Shown: positions 53,162 to 62,638, numbered from the stretch's first letter. The stretch is DNA of 64,000 nt from DATAYA01 sp963754235 (GCA_963754235.1 CAVWFK010000044.1:62001-126000); one strand, 5' to 3'. Numbers and translations: made by a program. The notes: a model not told the origin generated them from the letters alone.

Positions 53162-54087
53162 TGCACCCGGCGCTCGATCCCGAGATGGCGGCCTTCGTCG
53201 CCCGCACCCAGCAGTTCTATCCAGATGCCGCCAACGCGGCACCGCCGGCGGAGAACCGCGCGGCCTACGACCGGATGTGCGAGGCATTCCGCGCCGCGCG
53301 GCCTGCCGGGGTCACGGCCGAGGATTCGCGCCTTCGCGCCGCAGCGCCCGAGCGCGACCTGCCGTTGCGGCGCTATCGCTGCGCCGACGCGGGCGACGCG
53401 GGCGTGCTCCTCTATTTGCACGGCGGTGGCTTCATCCTTGGCGGACTCGACAGCCACGACGATGTGTGTGCCGAGCTGTGCCTGGGTGCCGCGATCGAGG
53501 TGGTGTCGCTCGACTACCGCCTGGCGCCTGAGCACCCCTATCCCGCGGCGTTGGACGACACCGAGGCCGTCTATAGCAGCCTGCTCGCCGCCGACCGGCG
53601 GATCGTGGTGGGCGGCGACAGCGCCGGGGGGAATCTCACGGCGGCGCTGTGCCTGCGCCTGCGCCGGCTCGGCCTGCCGCAGCCCGCCGCGCAGTTGCTG
53701 ATCTATCCCGGCCTCGGGGGCGCCTCGGCCACGGCGCACTCGGAGGCGCCGCTGCTGTCCGCCGAAGACTCCCTTCGCTATCGCCAGTTCTATGCCGGAC
53801 CCGGCCGCGCCATCCCCGTGGGCGATCCCGAGTTCGCGCCGCTGCGGGCGCCCGATTTCCGCGGGCTGCCACCGGCCGCCATCTTCGCCGCGGCGATCGA
53901 CCCGCTCTGCGAGGACGCCGCCGAATATGCTGCGCGCCTGCGTGCCGATGGCGTGCAGGTGATGCACCGGGCCGAACCGGGGCTGGTGCACGGCTATCTG
54001 CGCGCGCGCCACGCGAGCCGTCGCGCCGCCGACAGCTTCGCTGCAATCACTGCCGCACTGCGTGCGCTGTCGGCCGCCTCGCGATGA
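53158..54087 (+). CDS. Alpha/beta hydrolase of the hormone-sensitive-lipase family
   Basis: 309-aa esterase-like hydrolase. Oxyanion motif HGGG (88-91), nucleophile S155 in GDSAGG, D248 in AIDPL and H278 in LVHGY form a complete triad. No signal peptide, so cytoplasmic. It overlaps the dehydrogenase stop, so it is co-transcribed. In this setting it may hydrolyse acyl-carnitine esters to release carnitine; the family is too broad to be sure. Confidence 0.88.
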   Translation: MMHPALDPEMAAFVARTQQFYPDAANAAPPAENRAAYDRMCEAFRAARPAGVTAEDSRLRAAAPERDLPLRRYRCADAGDAGVLLYLHGGGFILGGLDSHDDVCAELCLGAAIEVVSLDYRLAPEHPYPAALDDTEAVYSSLLAADRRIVVGGDSAGGNLTAALCLRLRRLGLPQPAAQLLIYPGLGGASATAHSEAPLLSAEDSLRYRQFYAGPGRAIPVGDPEFAPLRAPDFRGLPPAAIFAAAIDPLCEDAAEYAARLRADGVQVMHRAEPGLVHGYLRARHASRRAADSFAAITAALRALSAASR

Positions 54088-54149
54088 CGCTCGCGATGAC
54101 CGGACCCGCCTCATGGCCGGCGGTCGGCACCGGCGGGGGCGAAGCTGAG

Positions 54150-54275
54150 GCCGAAGAACAGGGCCGGATCAGGCTCCGTGAGGGCCAAGAACAGGGGCGA
54201 ATCAGGCTCATCGCCGGCCTGAGAACAGGGTTTTATCAGGCTCGCCGCTCCTGAGAACTGGGAAAAATCCTCTTC
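54150..54275. repeat. Four tandem units of about 33 bp (GAACAGGG...ATCAGGCTC)
   Basis: GAACAGGG starts at 54156, 54189 and 54223, with a degenerate GAACTGGG at 54255, so the period is 33, 34 and 32. Each is followed 4-5 bases later by ATCAGGCTC (last unit ATCCTCTTC). The spacer between the two boxes varies. On the minus strand it reads GAGCCTGAT...CCCTGTTC. The rest of the 54088-54511 gap has only the doubtful small ORF listed separately. Confidence 0.75.
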
Positions 54276-54469
54276 GCCGCAGCGGGTGGGTGGCTCGGGG
54301 TCTCGCCGCCGGCTCGCTCGCCATTCGCACCGTCCTCCACCGTCATCTCGGTCCTGATCTTGGTCAGCAGCTCGAAACTCGCGTCAGCTCCCGCGTCGCC
54401 GGCACCGGCTCCGCCCGCGCCGGCCGTGATACGGACATCGCTCCTAACATAATCCTTGGGTTTTGTCAA
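54236..54469 (-). CDS. Doubtful small ORF (77 aa)
   Basis: Begins at a TTG inside a TTGACAAAACCC element and reads MTKPKDYVRSDVRITAGAGG, then a Gly/Ala-rich stretch and FELLTKIRTEMTVEDGAN. A separate ATG at 54436-54438 with AGGAG just upstream opens a different frame of only 24 codons. No known domain. It may be a gene remnant linked to the adjacent repeats rather than a protein gene. Confidence 0.25.
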   Translation of the reverse strand: MTKPKDYVRSDVRITAGAGGAGAGDAGADASFELLTKIRTEMTVEDGANGERAGGETPSHPPAAAKRIFPSSQERRA

Positions 54470-54511
54470 TCAACATAACGTAGCCCGCCGTCCCCGTGTC
54501 CTGCACCTGGT

Positions 54512-56437
54512 TCACACGCGGGCTGGCCGGCGGACGTCGGCCAGGATCGAGTCGCTCGCCTTCTCGCTGATCAGGTAGACCGGCGTCACGATGAAGAAGC
54601 CGGGAATGCGCGGGAACACCGAGGCGTCCACCACTCTGAGGCCGGTCATGCCATGCACGCGAAAATTGCTGTCGACCACCGCCATGCGATCCGAGACCGG
54701 GCCCATGCGGTTGCTGCAGCTCGCGTGGTGACCCCAGGCCTCGTCGGCAACGAAGCGGCCGACCGATGCTGTGTCGCCCATCGCAGCTCCCGGCACGACC
54801 TCGGCCGCGGCGATGCCCGGCGCGCCGTACAGATGCCGGTTCATCCGGCGCACGAACGCGACGCCGGCGACCACCGAGGCGAGATCTTCGCCGGTCAGGT
54901 CGTTGCCTTCCTGGAAATAGTGGAACTCGATCACCGGCGTATCGCGCGGGTCGGCCGAGCGCAGCGTCACCCGCCCCGCAGTGTTGCGGGTATGCGCCTT
55001 CAGGATCGCCCAGGTGAAATGGTTCTTGTGCGTCTCCAGCGCCTCCGAATAGCCGGGATAGTAGCCGCGGAAGAAGCCCGGCAGGCCGAAGATGAACAGA
55101 TCCGGATCGGGCCGTTCGGGCGCCGAGCGGCGGGAAATGCCGAGGATCGCGCCGCTGGTGGTGTAAACCCCCTGACCCTGTAGCCATTGCGCGTAGCAGC
55201 GGTCGGGCGGCTGGCCGGAAATGGGCGGTGTGAAGCCGCAATCCTTCAGCAGTGCGAACGGATCGCGCATCCGGGTCACGACGCCAATCTCGTAGCGGTC
55301 CTGCAGGTTCTCGCCCACGCCCGGCAGGTCAGCCACAAGCGGGATGCCGAAGCGCGCGAGTTCGCCGCGCGGGCCGATCCCGGACAGCTTCAGAAGCTGC
55401 GGGCTATTGAACGCGCCGGCCGCCAGCACGACCTCGCGTGCGGCCAGCACGCGCTGGCGTGCAACGGGCTCCGACCCGCCGGGTTGCGACCGCGGGTCGG
55501 CGCGATAGAGGCTTGGCTGCTCCATATACTCGACACCGATCGCGCGCCTGCCGTCGAACAGGATGCGCGTGACAAGCACGTTGGTCTTGATGAGCAGATT
55601 GTTCGGCAGGGCACGCGCGATGTCGGCCAGGAGATCCCGCGTCCCGACGCGCCGGCCGCCGCGCGTCGCCAGCGGGACGTTGCTGAGCCCGGTGAAGCCG
55701 TTGCGGTCGAGCCGCCAGTCGTTGGGGTCAAGCTGGCCCGCGACGAACGGCTCGACGACGCCGGCGAGCCCCACCTCCTCGGCGGCGGCGAGCACGATGC
55801 GTTGCAGTTGCTCATCACGCGCCAGCAGCAGAGGATCGGCCTCGTTGGTCGTCAGCCAGCCGTCGAAGCCGTGCCGTGCAAAGTTGAGCGCCGGGACGGG
55901 CGGCCGCGTGCGGTACTGGCAGCGCTCCAGCCGCTCGAAATAGACGCGCATCGACTCGGCGCGCCAGGAGGCATCGCCGGTTGCCGCCGCGATGCCGTCC
56001 CAATCGCTGGCATGGGGGTACATGGTGATCATGGCGTTGTGCGCCGTGCAGCCGCCGAGCGTTCCCGCGCGCGGGTAGAGCACCCCGTCGCGCGCTGCGA
56101 CCAGCTTGCTGTCGCGCCCTCGCTGCGCCGGGTCGCTGTAGTGCTGCACGAAATAGTCCCAGCGCAGCCGAGGATCTTCGCTCGCCAGCGCATTGAACGC
56201 CGGGACCGAGTAGGTGGGGCCCGCGGCATCGCTGCCCGCCTCCATCACCAGCACCTTGTGGCCGGCCTTGGCGAGATTGGCGGCCAGCGGGCCGCCGCCG
56301 GCGCCGGAGCCGATAATGATGTACTCGAGCGCCGCATCGGGGCCCAGGGCGATCGGCTCAGAAGCCGGCTTGGTGCTGCAGGCGCCCAGCGCGAGCGCGG
56401 AGGCGGTGAAGGCACGGCGGGAGAGAGACATTGCCAT
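54512..56437 (-). CDS. GMC-family FAD oxidoreductase, Tat lipoprotein-like
   Basis: 641-aa glucose-methanol-choline oxidoreductase. An N-terminal twin-arginine leader with lipobox (SRRAFTASALALGAC) implies export and lipid anchoring. FAD-binding EYIIIGSGAGGGPLAANLA near residue 38, signature GTLGGCTAHNAMITMYPHA, and GMC signature 2 VLAAGAFNSPQLLKLSGIGP. The catalytic-His segment is EAWGHHASCSNRMGP, where alcohol-oxidising relatives have HxxGTCRMG. It probably oxidises an alcohol and passes electrons to the cytochrome c encoded just upstream (2-base gap). Substrate unknown. Confidence 0.92.
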   Translation of the reverse strand: MAMSLSRRAFTASALALGACSTKPASEPIALGPDAALEYIIIGSGAGGGPLAANLAKAGHKVLVMEAGSDAAGPTYSVPAFNALASEDPRLRWDYFVQHYSDPAQRGRDSKLVAARDGVLYPRAGTLGGCTAHNAMITMYPHASDWDGIAAATGDASWRAESMRVYFERLERCQYRTRPPVPALNFARHGFDGWLTTNEADPLLLARDEQLQRIVLAAAEEVGLAGVVEPFVAGQLDPNDWRLDRNGFTGLSNVPLATRGGRRVGTRDLLADIARALPNNLLIKTNVLVTRILFDGRRAIGVEYMEQPSLYRADPRSQPGGSEPVARQRVLAAREVVLAAGAFNSPQLLKLSGIGPRGELARFGIPLVADLPGVGENLQDRYEIGVVTRMRDPFALLKDCGFTPPISGQPPDRCYAQWLQGQGVYTTSGAILGISRRSAPERPDPDLFIFGLPGFFRGYYPGYSEALETHKNHFTWAILKAHTRNTAGRVTLRSADPRDTPVIEFHYFQEGNDLTGEDLASVVAGVAFVRRMNRHLYGAPGIAAAEVVPGAAMGDTASVGRFVADEAWGHHASCSNRMGPVSDRMAVVDSNFRVHGMTGLRVVDASVFPRIPGFFIVTPVYLISEKASDSILADVRRPARV

Positions 56438-56439
56438 AT

Positions 56440-58848
56440 TCAGAACGTCTTCAGAAATTCAATCAGCGCGAGCTTGTCGCTGTCGGTCAGCTTGGCGCCG
56501 AAGAAATGGCCCTTGTTAACCACGAAATCCGGACACTTGCTCAATCCGTAGAGGCGCTCGCCAAGATTGGCGAAGACGCGCCGCGCCTGCTCGTCCGTCG
56601 CATTCGGCGGCAGCTTCTTCAGATCGCCGGCGAGCGCCAGGATCAACTCGAGCACCCGCTGATCGTGCATTGCCGGCGCCGGATCGTCCTTCTCCGCCAG
56701 CAGCTCGAGATTGGCGAGGAGGTCCACCGGCGTGCCGGCCGGAATCGGGCCGAGGCGCAGGCCGCCCTCGCGGTCGAACAGCGCCGGGAACAGCACGGCG
56801 TTCAGCCCCGCGGCCCGCTGCACGAACTCCGGCAGATAACCTTTCGGGATGCGCAGATAGCTGGTCGCCGTGGTGCGGTCGATCACGCCGGGAATGCGCG
56901 TCCCGAACACCGGGTCCTGCTCGCGTCTCTCCGGCCAGAGCATTTGGTCGATGCCGTCGTTGAAGGCGGCCATGCGCGCCGCGACCGAAGGGCTCGGGTT
57001 GAAACGGCCGACGCTGTTGTTCAGCAGGTAGGGTGCGGTTGACCAGAGGCTGATCAGCGACGGCACCCGCGTGTAGCCGCGTCCGCCAGCCGGCACAGTC
57101 CACTGTTTCGGGGCGCCGGTGAGCGGATCGTAGACGGTGATGCTGCCGACGGAAGGCAGGGACTTGTACGATTCCGAGGAGAAATTGTCCCAGATGTTGC
57201 CGCGCAGCGCGTTGGTCGCGACCGGGCTGCAGGCGTTCGTGCCGAGCAGCGTGATCGGGATGCGCATGTCGTTCGAAAGATAGTTGCCGTCGAGGAAATC
57301 GTTCGCCTGCACGATGCTCGTCATCTGACGCTTGAAGTCGTCGGTCTGCGTCCAGGCCCAGTAGCGGCCGAAGCACGCCAGGTAGCCGGGCCCAGCGCAG
57401 CCTTGAACGTCGGCGGCCGCGGGCGCGATCGGCGCCTTGCTGGAATGACAGCGCGCGCAGTTCTCGGCGAACACCATCTTGCCCCGGCGCACCTGCCCGG
57501 CGCTGGCCTGCAAGTAGGCGCCGCCGCCGGGCGCGTCGCGCAGGTGGTGCGGTGCGGACGCCGCCAGCAGAAAGCCGGCCATGTCCGGCGTTTGCAGCTC
57601 GGTCGCGCCCCAATAGGCCGAATTCGCGCGCGCCGTGGTGATGGTGATCGGCGTCACCGGTGCGTCGCCGATGATCGGGCGGAAATGGCGCAGCCACTCC
57701 TCGCTGAACAGGCCGATGTTGAGGTAGACGCGGTTCAGCGCGCCGAGCGCCCCGACGCTGTCGGAACCGTCTTTCAGGACGTGGGGCGTGTACACCGTGT
57801 CCGGCGGCGTGAAAAATTGCGTTAACGGCCCAGTGGCGACGAAGTCGTTGAACTGCCGGTTGTTCAGCTCGCCGCCCGCCAGCTTCTCGCGCCCCCAGCG
57901 CCGTGCTGCGGCGAGCCGGTCGCCGAGATTGTAGACCGCGTTCATCGTGCGCGGATTATTGATGTTATCGCTCGACACGAGCGAGGTGTCGAGGGTGCCT
58001 GGCCGCGAGGTGTGCAGAATCTGGAAGATGAAGTTCGCGGGATCGGCGCTCCAGGAGAAAATGCGGTCGACCCAGAAATACTGCGCGCCGACCAGCGAGC
58101 TGATCTCGCTCCAGACTGGGTGCTCGGGGTCGACCGGCGGGTGCAGCGGGTTCGGGCCGACATGACAAAAGCCGCAGGCGACGCCGACGCGGTACGGCCG
58201 CACGAGGTCGCGACGCTCGTAATAGGCGGGGTCGGTGTAGTAGCGGACGGGATCCCAGGCGGTGGCCGCGCGCGCGTCGAACTCGGGGTTGGGGAACAGC
58301 CGCAGCCCGATGATGCCGGTCGCGGTGCCGTAATAGGAGCCGACCGGCTGCACGCCGCCGCGCGCGCCGATCGCGATCCCCGGATACTTTTGCGCGTTCT
58401 CGAACGGGTCGGCCGGGCAGGCGGGGCTCTCGGGGCTGCGCCGGTCGAGCCAGAGCCCGTACCGCTGCGGATCGGGGCCGGTCGCCCGGCTGAAGCAGGG
58501 CTCGTTGATCAGGCCGAAATAGGCGAAGCGGTTGTCACGGCTGTACGGCGCGCCGGGATACGACGACAGGATCTTCAACAGATCGAAGGCGCCGAACGTG
58601 TAGTTGGTGAGCTGATCCCACAGCCGGTCATCGCCGCCAGTCCAGACCAGCCACGCGTCGCGTCCGCGCACCTCTGCGGGCGACAGCGGCAAGCCACCAT
58701 CCATGTCGCGAAAATAATTATCGTCCGCGCCCCGCAGCGAGGCCGCGGTACGGCCGGCGCGCATCGCCTCGTCGCGCACCGGAGCGCCGGTTGGCGTCGT
58801 GGCGCAGGTGGCGAGCGCCAGGAGGAGCAGGATGCGCACGAGCTTCAT
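56440..58848 (-). CDS. Large dihaem cytochrome c-type lipoprotein
   Basis: 802 aa. The start at 58848 gives a lipoprotein signal (KLVRILLLLALATC, lipobox Cys15). Two haem-c sites: C225-G-F-C228-H229 and C464-A-R-C467-H468. The long intervening region has no other domain I recognise. The architecture resembles periplasmic cytochromes that sit with GMC dehydrogenases as electron acceptors. The ATG overlaps the patatin-like stop by 4 bases, and the GMC gene follows by 2 bases, so these are one operon. The open frame extends upstream of 58848 only as the antisense-free shadow of the patatin gene. Confidence 0.88.
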   Translation of the reverse strand: MKLVRILLLLALATCATTPTGAPVRDEAMRAGRTAASLRGADDNYFRDMDGGLPLSPAEVRGRDAWLVWTGGDDRLWDQLTNYTFGAFDLLKILSSYPGAPYSRDNRFAYFGLINEPCFSRATGPDPQRYGLWLDRRSPESPACPADPFENAQKYPGIAIGARGGVQPVGSYYGTATGIIGLRLFPNPEFDARAATAWDPVRYYTDPAYYERRDLVRPYRVGVACGFCHVGPNPLHPPVDPEHPVWSEISSLVGAQYFWVDRIFSWSADPANFIFQILHTSRPGTLDTSLVSSDNINNPRTMNAVYNLGDRLAAARRWGREKLAGGELNNRQFNDFVATGPLTQFFTPPDTVYTPHVLKDGSDSVGALGALNRVYLNIGLFSEEWLRHFRPIIGDAPVTPITITTARANSAYWGATELQTPDMAGFLLAASAPHHLRDAPGGGAYLQASAGQVRRGKMVFAENCARCHSSKAPIAPAAADVQGCAGPGYLACFGRYWAWTQTDDFKRQMTSIVQANDFLDGNYLSNDMRIPITLLGTNACSPVATNALRGNIWDNFSSESYKSLPSVGSITVYDPLTGAPKQWTVPAGGRGYTRVPSLISLWSTAPYLLNNSVGRFNPSPSVAARMAAFNDGIDQMLWPERREQDPVFGTRIPGVIDRTTATSYLRIPKGYLPEFVQRAAGLNAVLFPALFDREGGLRLGPIPAGTPVDLLANLELLAEKDDPAPAMHDQRVLELILALAGDLKKLPPNATDEQARRVFANLGERLYGLSKCPDFVVNKGHFFGAKLTDSDKLALIEFLKTF

Positions 58849-61572
58849 GGCGCGGGATCCTCCGTTTGCTGCGAGTACGCCGCCGCGAACCATTCGCCGA
58901 GAGTGCGCGCGTGTCCGCATGCGGCTTCGCCGATGAAGCTGCCAAGATGGCGGTAGCTCTCGAACTGGCTTTCGGTAAAGAACTGGTCGGCGGTGGATTC
59001 GTGCGGAAAAGTTTGATGCCCCGCAGCGTAGGCCATCACATCGGCCGGCATGTCCGGTGGCAGCCAGGGCTTGAGGTAGATCAGCTCGCCCACTGCGCCG
59101 CTGCCGTAGTTGATGCGCGCATAGGCGCCCCCCAGCGGCAGGGTCTCGGATTGTCGGCGCACCGCGGGGGAGAAGGTGATGTTCGCGCCGAGGTCGATCG
59201 CCGCGCGCCGCACGCTGTCGCCGAGATCGGCATAAGCATAGCCGCCGTCCTGGCTGGCATCGACCACCACGATCTTGCGGCACTCCCGCCGCAGCATTTC
59301 GTACAGGCCGAGATTGTCGAAATGCCCGCCGTCCGAGAGATACACGTTGTCGCGCTGGTCGCCGGCGCGGCCGAGCATCTCGGCGCCAAGCGCGAACAGT
59401 GCGTTGTTTGGCTTGCCCTGGTTGAGCCGGTCCGAATCGCCCGTTTTCGCAGGGTTCGGCATCCACGCTCCGAGCCGGACGTCGAACAGCGTCATCAGGA
59501 AGGCGGTGGCGGGACGCGTGTGGTAGCCCATGTTGGGACTGACCGCTGCACCCGAGATGGTCATGGCGCCGCCGAGCGAGAAGCCGTCAATAGACTTCCG
59601 CTCCTCGTCTTCGGGCTCACCGCCTCCGTAGCTGGGAGTGCTTACGAACACGCCCTGCGCACCGGTCGGCATGTGCAAGCAGTCGGCGCCGGAGCGCAGC
59701 GGCGTCACCGTGAACGGAGCGGCCTTCCGCTCGCTCCACGCGGTGCGCTTGGATACGGTGAGGTTCAGGGTGGTGTTGATCACCGGGAACAGTCGGCCAC
59801 GCCGCGCCGGGTCAGGACCAATAGAGGTCCTTGACGCGCAGATTGTCGCTGGGATCGAACTTCGTGTAAGCGTCCGGCAGCCGACCGGTCAGGCGCGCGG
59901 TGCCGAGGAAGGCGCGGACCAGCCGGTTGCGATAGACGCCGTGGAGTGAGAAGCGATTGACGTTCACGCGCCGGCCAAATGCGAGGGCCGCGGCGGCGGC
60001 GAAGATCGCGAGCGCCAGCAAAGCCTGAGTCGAGCTGAGATGCAGGACAAGGGCGATTGCGGGGGCGAGCCCCCTCCCCGCTTCGGCAAGCAGCATTAGC
60101 AGCACCACCGCGAAGGCCAGCGTGGCAAGGCCGATCGCGGTCTCGATCAGGACGGGCATCAGCCAGGACAGGCCGGAGTCCGGCGGCGTCTTGCGCCCGA
60201 ACAGCGACTTCGTGCTGCTGGCAAGCCACGCGCCGGCCGGGCCGCTCGCCAGCGCGGCCAGTTTCGCCAGTGTGACCTGGCCGAGATAAAAGGGCAGCAG
60301 CAGGGTGGTGGCTGCAAGCGCCGACCACACCAGCGCCGGCGCCAGCTTGTCGCTGTTCAGCCGCGCGAGCCACTCCCGATCGAGGTCGGCGTACTGGCGG
60401 ACCCAGCGCAGGCCGACATAGACGGTGCTTTGCAGGACATGGGCACCGATCACCCACAGCGGCCCGAGCACCGCAAGCCATTCAAGTGGCAGTGAGCGAC
60501 CGAGCCAAGCGCCGAACTGCAGCAGGCCGGCGGCCGCCAAGGAGGCCGCCACCCACCAGGGCAAGTTCCAACCGAAGCCGCGGCTCCGCTCGCGGCCGAG
60601 GCTCAGCCAGGCGAAGAAATAGCCTATCAGCAGCGCCGCAAAAGCACCGCCCGTGAGCCAGAGAGCGCCCGGATGCCAGGGTGGCTGAGGCCCCACGAAG
60701 CGGAGCGCCAACGGCTGCGCCGCAGCGCTGCTCGCGATCGGGGCCAGCAAGGCCCAGGAAAGCGCCGGCGCCACGATGCCGAATTTCACCGTCCGGGAGG
60801 TGCTGCCGGCGCTCCCTGGCGGCTGCCTGTAGCGGTGTGCCGGAATGTTGCGGCAAGCGTTGTAGGTGGCGATCAGCAGCAGAAACAGCCCGACCCCGCC
60901 CGCGGCTTCGGCAACCAACTTTTGCGCGCCGGCAGCTAGGAAAGCGGCATACAGCGTTGGCACCAGCGCAATCGCGAGCATGGCGGGGCCGAACACCAGC
61001 CAGTTCAGCAGTACGTTGCGCAGCCACAGCACGACCGCCGCCCGGGTGTCGGCGGAGGCCAGGCCCGGGCTGGGCGTCAGGAAGTTGGTGAAGTCGCGCA
61101 GGCCTTCGAGGCGGCCGTCGCCCGATTTGAGCGCCGCCGCCGCCGCCGCGAGGCCTCCGCCGTGCTTCATAACCGCTGCGAGCCAGGCGCCGATATAGCC
61201 GCCGCCCGAGACGGTCGAGAGATAGTGGAAATCGAGTAGCAGCCCGGCTCGTGCCAAGGACTGCAGCACGCCGAGCGAGAACGCGGCACTGCGGATGCCG
61301 CCCCCCGACAGGCATAGGGCCGTGCGCGAGGCGTTCCAGTGCCGCGCATGGTCCTCGCTCTTGCCGGGGCGCTTCGGCTGGTCTGCCGCGCCAAGCTCGG
61401 TTTCCTCGAGGATAGCCTTGAATTCCTCGATCAGCGCCGCAGCGGTGTCGACCCTCGGGTCGATGGGCGGTGCGCGGCCGCGCCCGGGAGGCAGTAGTCG
61501 CCCAATGACCGCACCGCAATGTTCGCGCATCTGCTGCATGGCGGTGCGGGGCAGGACTGCTGCATCCGGCAT
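58845..61572 (-). CDS. Patatin-like phospholipase with large membrane insert, frameshifted
   Basis: About 908 aa when read through. N-terminal patatin half: oxyanion CLSGGGIRS (residues 87-95) and nucleophile S122 in STVSGGGYIGAW. A central hydrophobic region with about eight membrane segments follows (about 180-510). The C-terminal half holds the catalytic Asp in YLSDGGHFDNLGLYEML. The two halves are in different frames: the first ends DLYWS at a stop at 59812, and the second resumes DPARRGRLFPVINTTLNLTV. Omitting one base near 59815 joins them. Ser and Asp of the dyad are thus split by the break, which argues for one gene. It heads the cytochrome-GMC operon. Confidence 0.85.
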
Positions 61573-61703
61573 GGCGACACCCGTTGGTTTCGGGGCCGGG
61601 ATGATACCTCATCGCCTGCCAACATGGCAAGCCGAAGAGTGGTTTCTTCAAATACCGGCCGCCGGCTGGGCGAACATCCCAAAGCAGCCGCGCTAGGTCC
61701 GGG

Positions 61704-62622
61704 TCATGTCTTTGCTTCTTGGAACGGATGCCGCTCGCGCCAGTGCTGGGCGACGTCAATCCGGCGACAGAGCCACACGCCTTCGTGCCGCTGCACATAG
61801 TCAAGAAACCGCTCGAGTGCTGCGATCCGGCCCGGCCGGCCGACCAGCCGGCAGTGCAGGCCGACCGACATCAGCCGCGGGGTTTCTGCGCCCTCTGCGT
61901 AAAGCACGTCGAAGCTGTCCTTCAGATATGACAGGAACTGCTCGCCCGAGTTGAAGCCCTGCGGCGAGGCGAAGCGCATATCGTTGGCATCCAGCGTGTA
62001 GGGAACAATCAGCTGGGGCTCACCTTCGACGAGAGCCCAGTAGGGCAGGTCGTCATTGTAGTCGTCGGCATCGTACGCGAACCCACCGGTACTCCGCCAC
62101 CAGACGCCGGGTGTTCGGGCTGGTGCGGCCGGTGTACCAGCCGAGCGGTCGCTCGCCCGCCGTGTGGGTTAGGATCTCCATCGCCTGCCGGATGTGCGAG
62201 CGTTCGATTTCCTCCGGCACGAACTGGTAGTTGATCCATTTCAGCCCGTGACTCGCGATCTCATGGCCGGCGCCGATCATCGCCTTGATCACGTCCGGGT
62301 GGCGTTGCGCCGCCATCGCGACAGCGAAGATCGTGAGCGGGACGCGCTTGCGCTCGAACAGGCGCAGCACGCGCCATACGCCCACACGGGAGCCGTATTC
62401 GTAGATTTGCTCCATGCTGATGTGGCGCACGCCCATCAGCGGCTGCGCGGCGACGATCTCGGAGAGGAACGCCTCCGAAGCCTGGTCGCCATGCAAGATG
62501 CAGTTCTCGCCGCCTTCCTCGTAGTTGAGCACGAACTGCACGGCAATCCGGGCAGCACCGGGCCAATCGGCTTTCGGCGGATTTGGCCCGTAGCCGACCA
62601 GGTCACGAGGATATTGGCTCAT
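61704..62622 (-). CDS. puuE: Allantoinase of the polysaccharide-deacetylase type (PuuE), frameshifted
   Basis: About 305 aa when read through. Family opening MSQYPRDLVGYGPNPPKADW, then RIAVQFVLNYEEGGENCILH and the metal-site segment IASHGLKWINYQFVP. After TSPNTRRLVAEY one extra C (62088-62089) breaks the frame. Removing it gives GGFAYDADDYNDDLPYWALV and LIVPYTLDANDMRFASPQGF to the stop at 61704. PuuE-type enzymes hydrolyse allantoin to allantoate. The transporter gene 16 bases upstream fits purine/allantoin uptake. Related chitooligosaccharide deacetylases share the fold, but the N-terminus is PuuE-like. Confidence 0.85.
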
Positions 62623-62638
62623 CGCACTGTCCTCCGTT

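Noticed and set aside
52255..54087. 610-residue reading of the HSL-family esterase with a long N-terminal extension
   Set aside because: The extension overlaps the dehydrogenase-thioesterase gene in another frame; the ATG at 53158 gives a family-typical 309 aa.
54150..54275. CRISPR-like array
   Set aside because: Units abut with no unique spacers of constant length, only four copies, conservation is in two short boxes, and no cas gene is near.
54446..54469. Sigma-70 promoter from TTGACA and TATGTT on the minus strand
   Set aside because: The two boxes are only about 12 bases apart, too close for a normal promoter, and no convincing gene follows.
56440..59466. 1008-residue reading of the cytochrome frame starting far upstream of 58848
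   Set aside because: The extra 206 codons lie over the C-terminal half of the patatin gene in another frame; the 58848 start gives a lipoprotein signal and a 4-base overlap.
58845..61572. CBASS-type or other anti-phage patatin effector
   Set aside because: No nucleotidyltransferase, Cap accessory gene or other defence gene is adjacent; the partners are a cytochrome and a GMC oxidoreductase.
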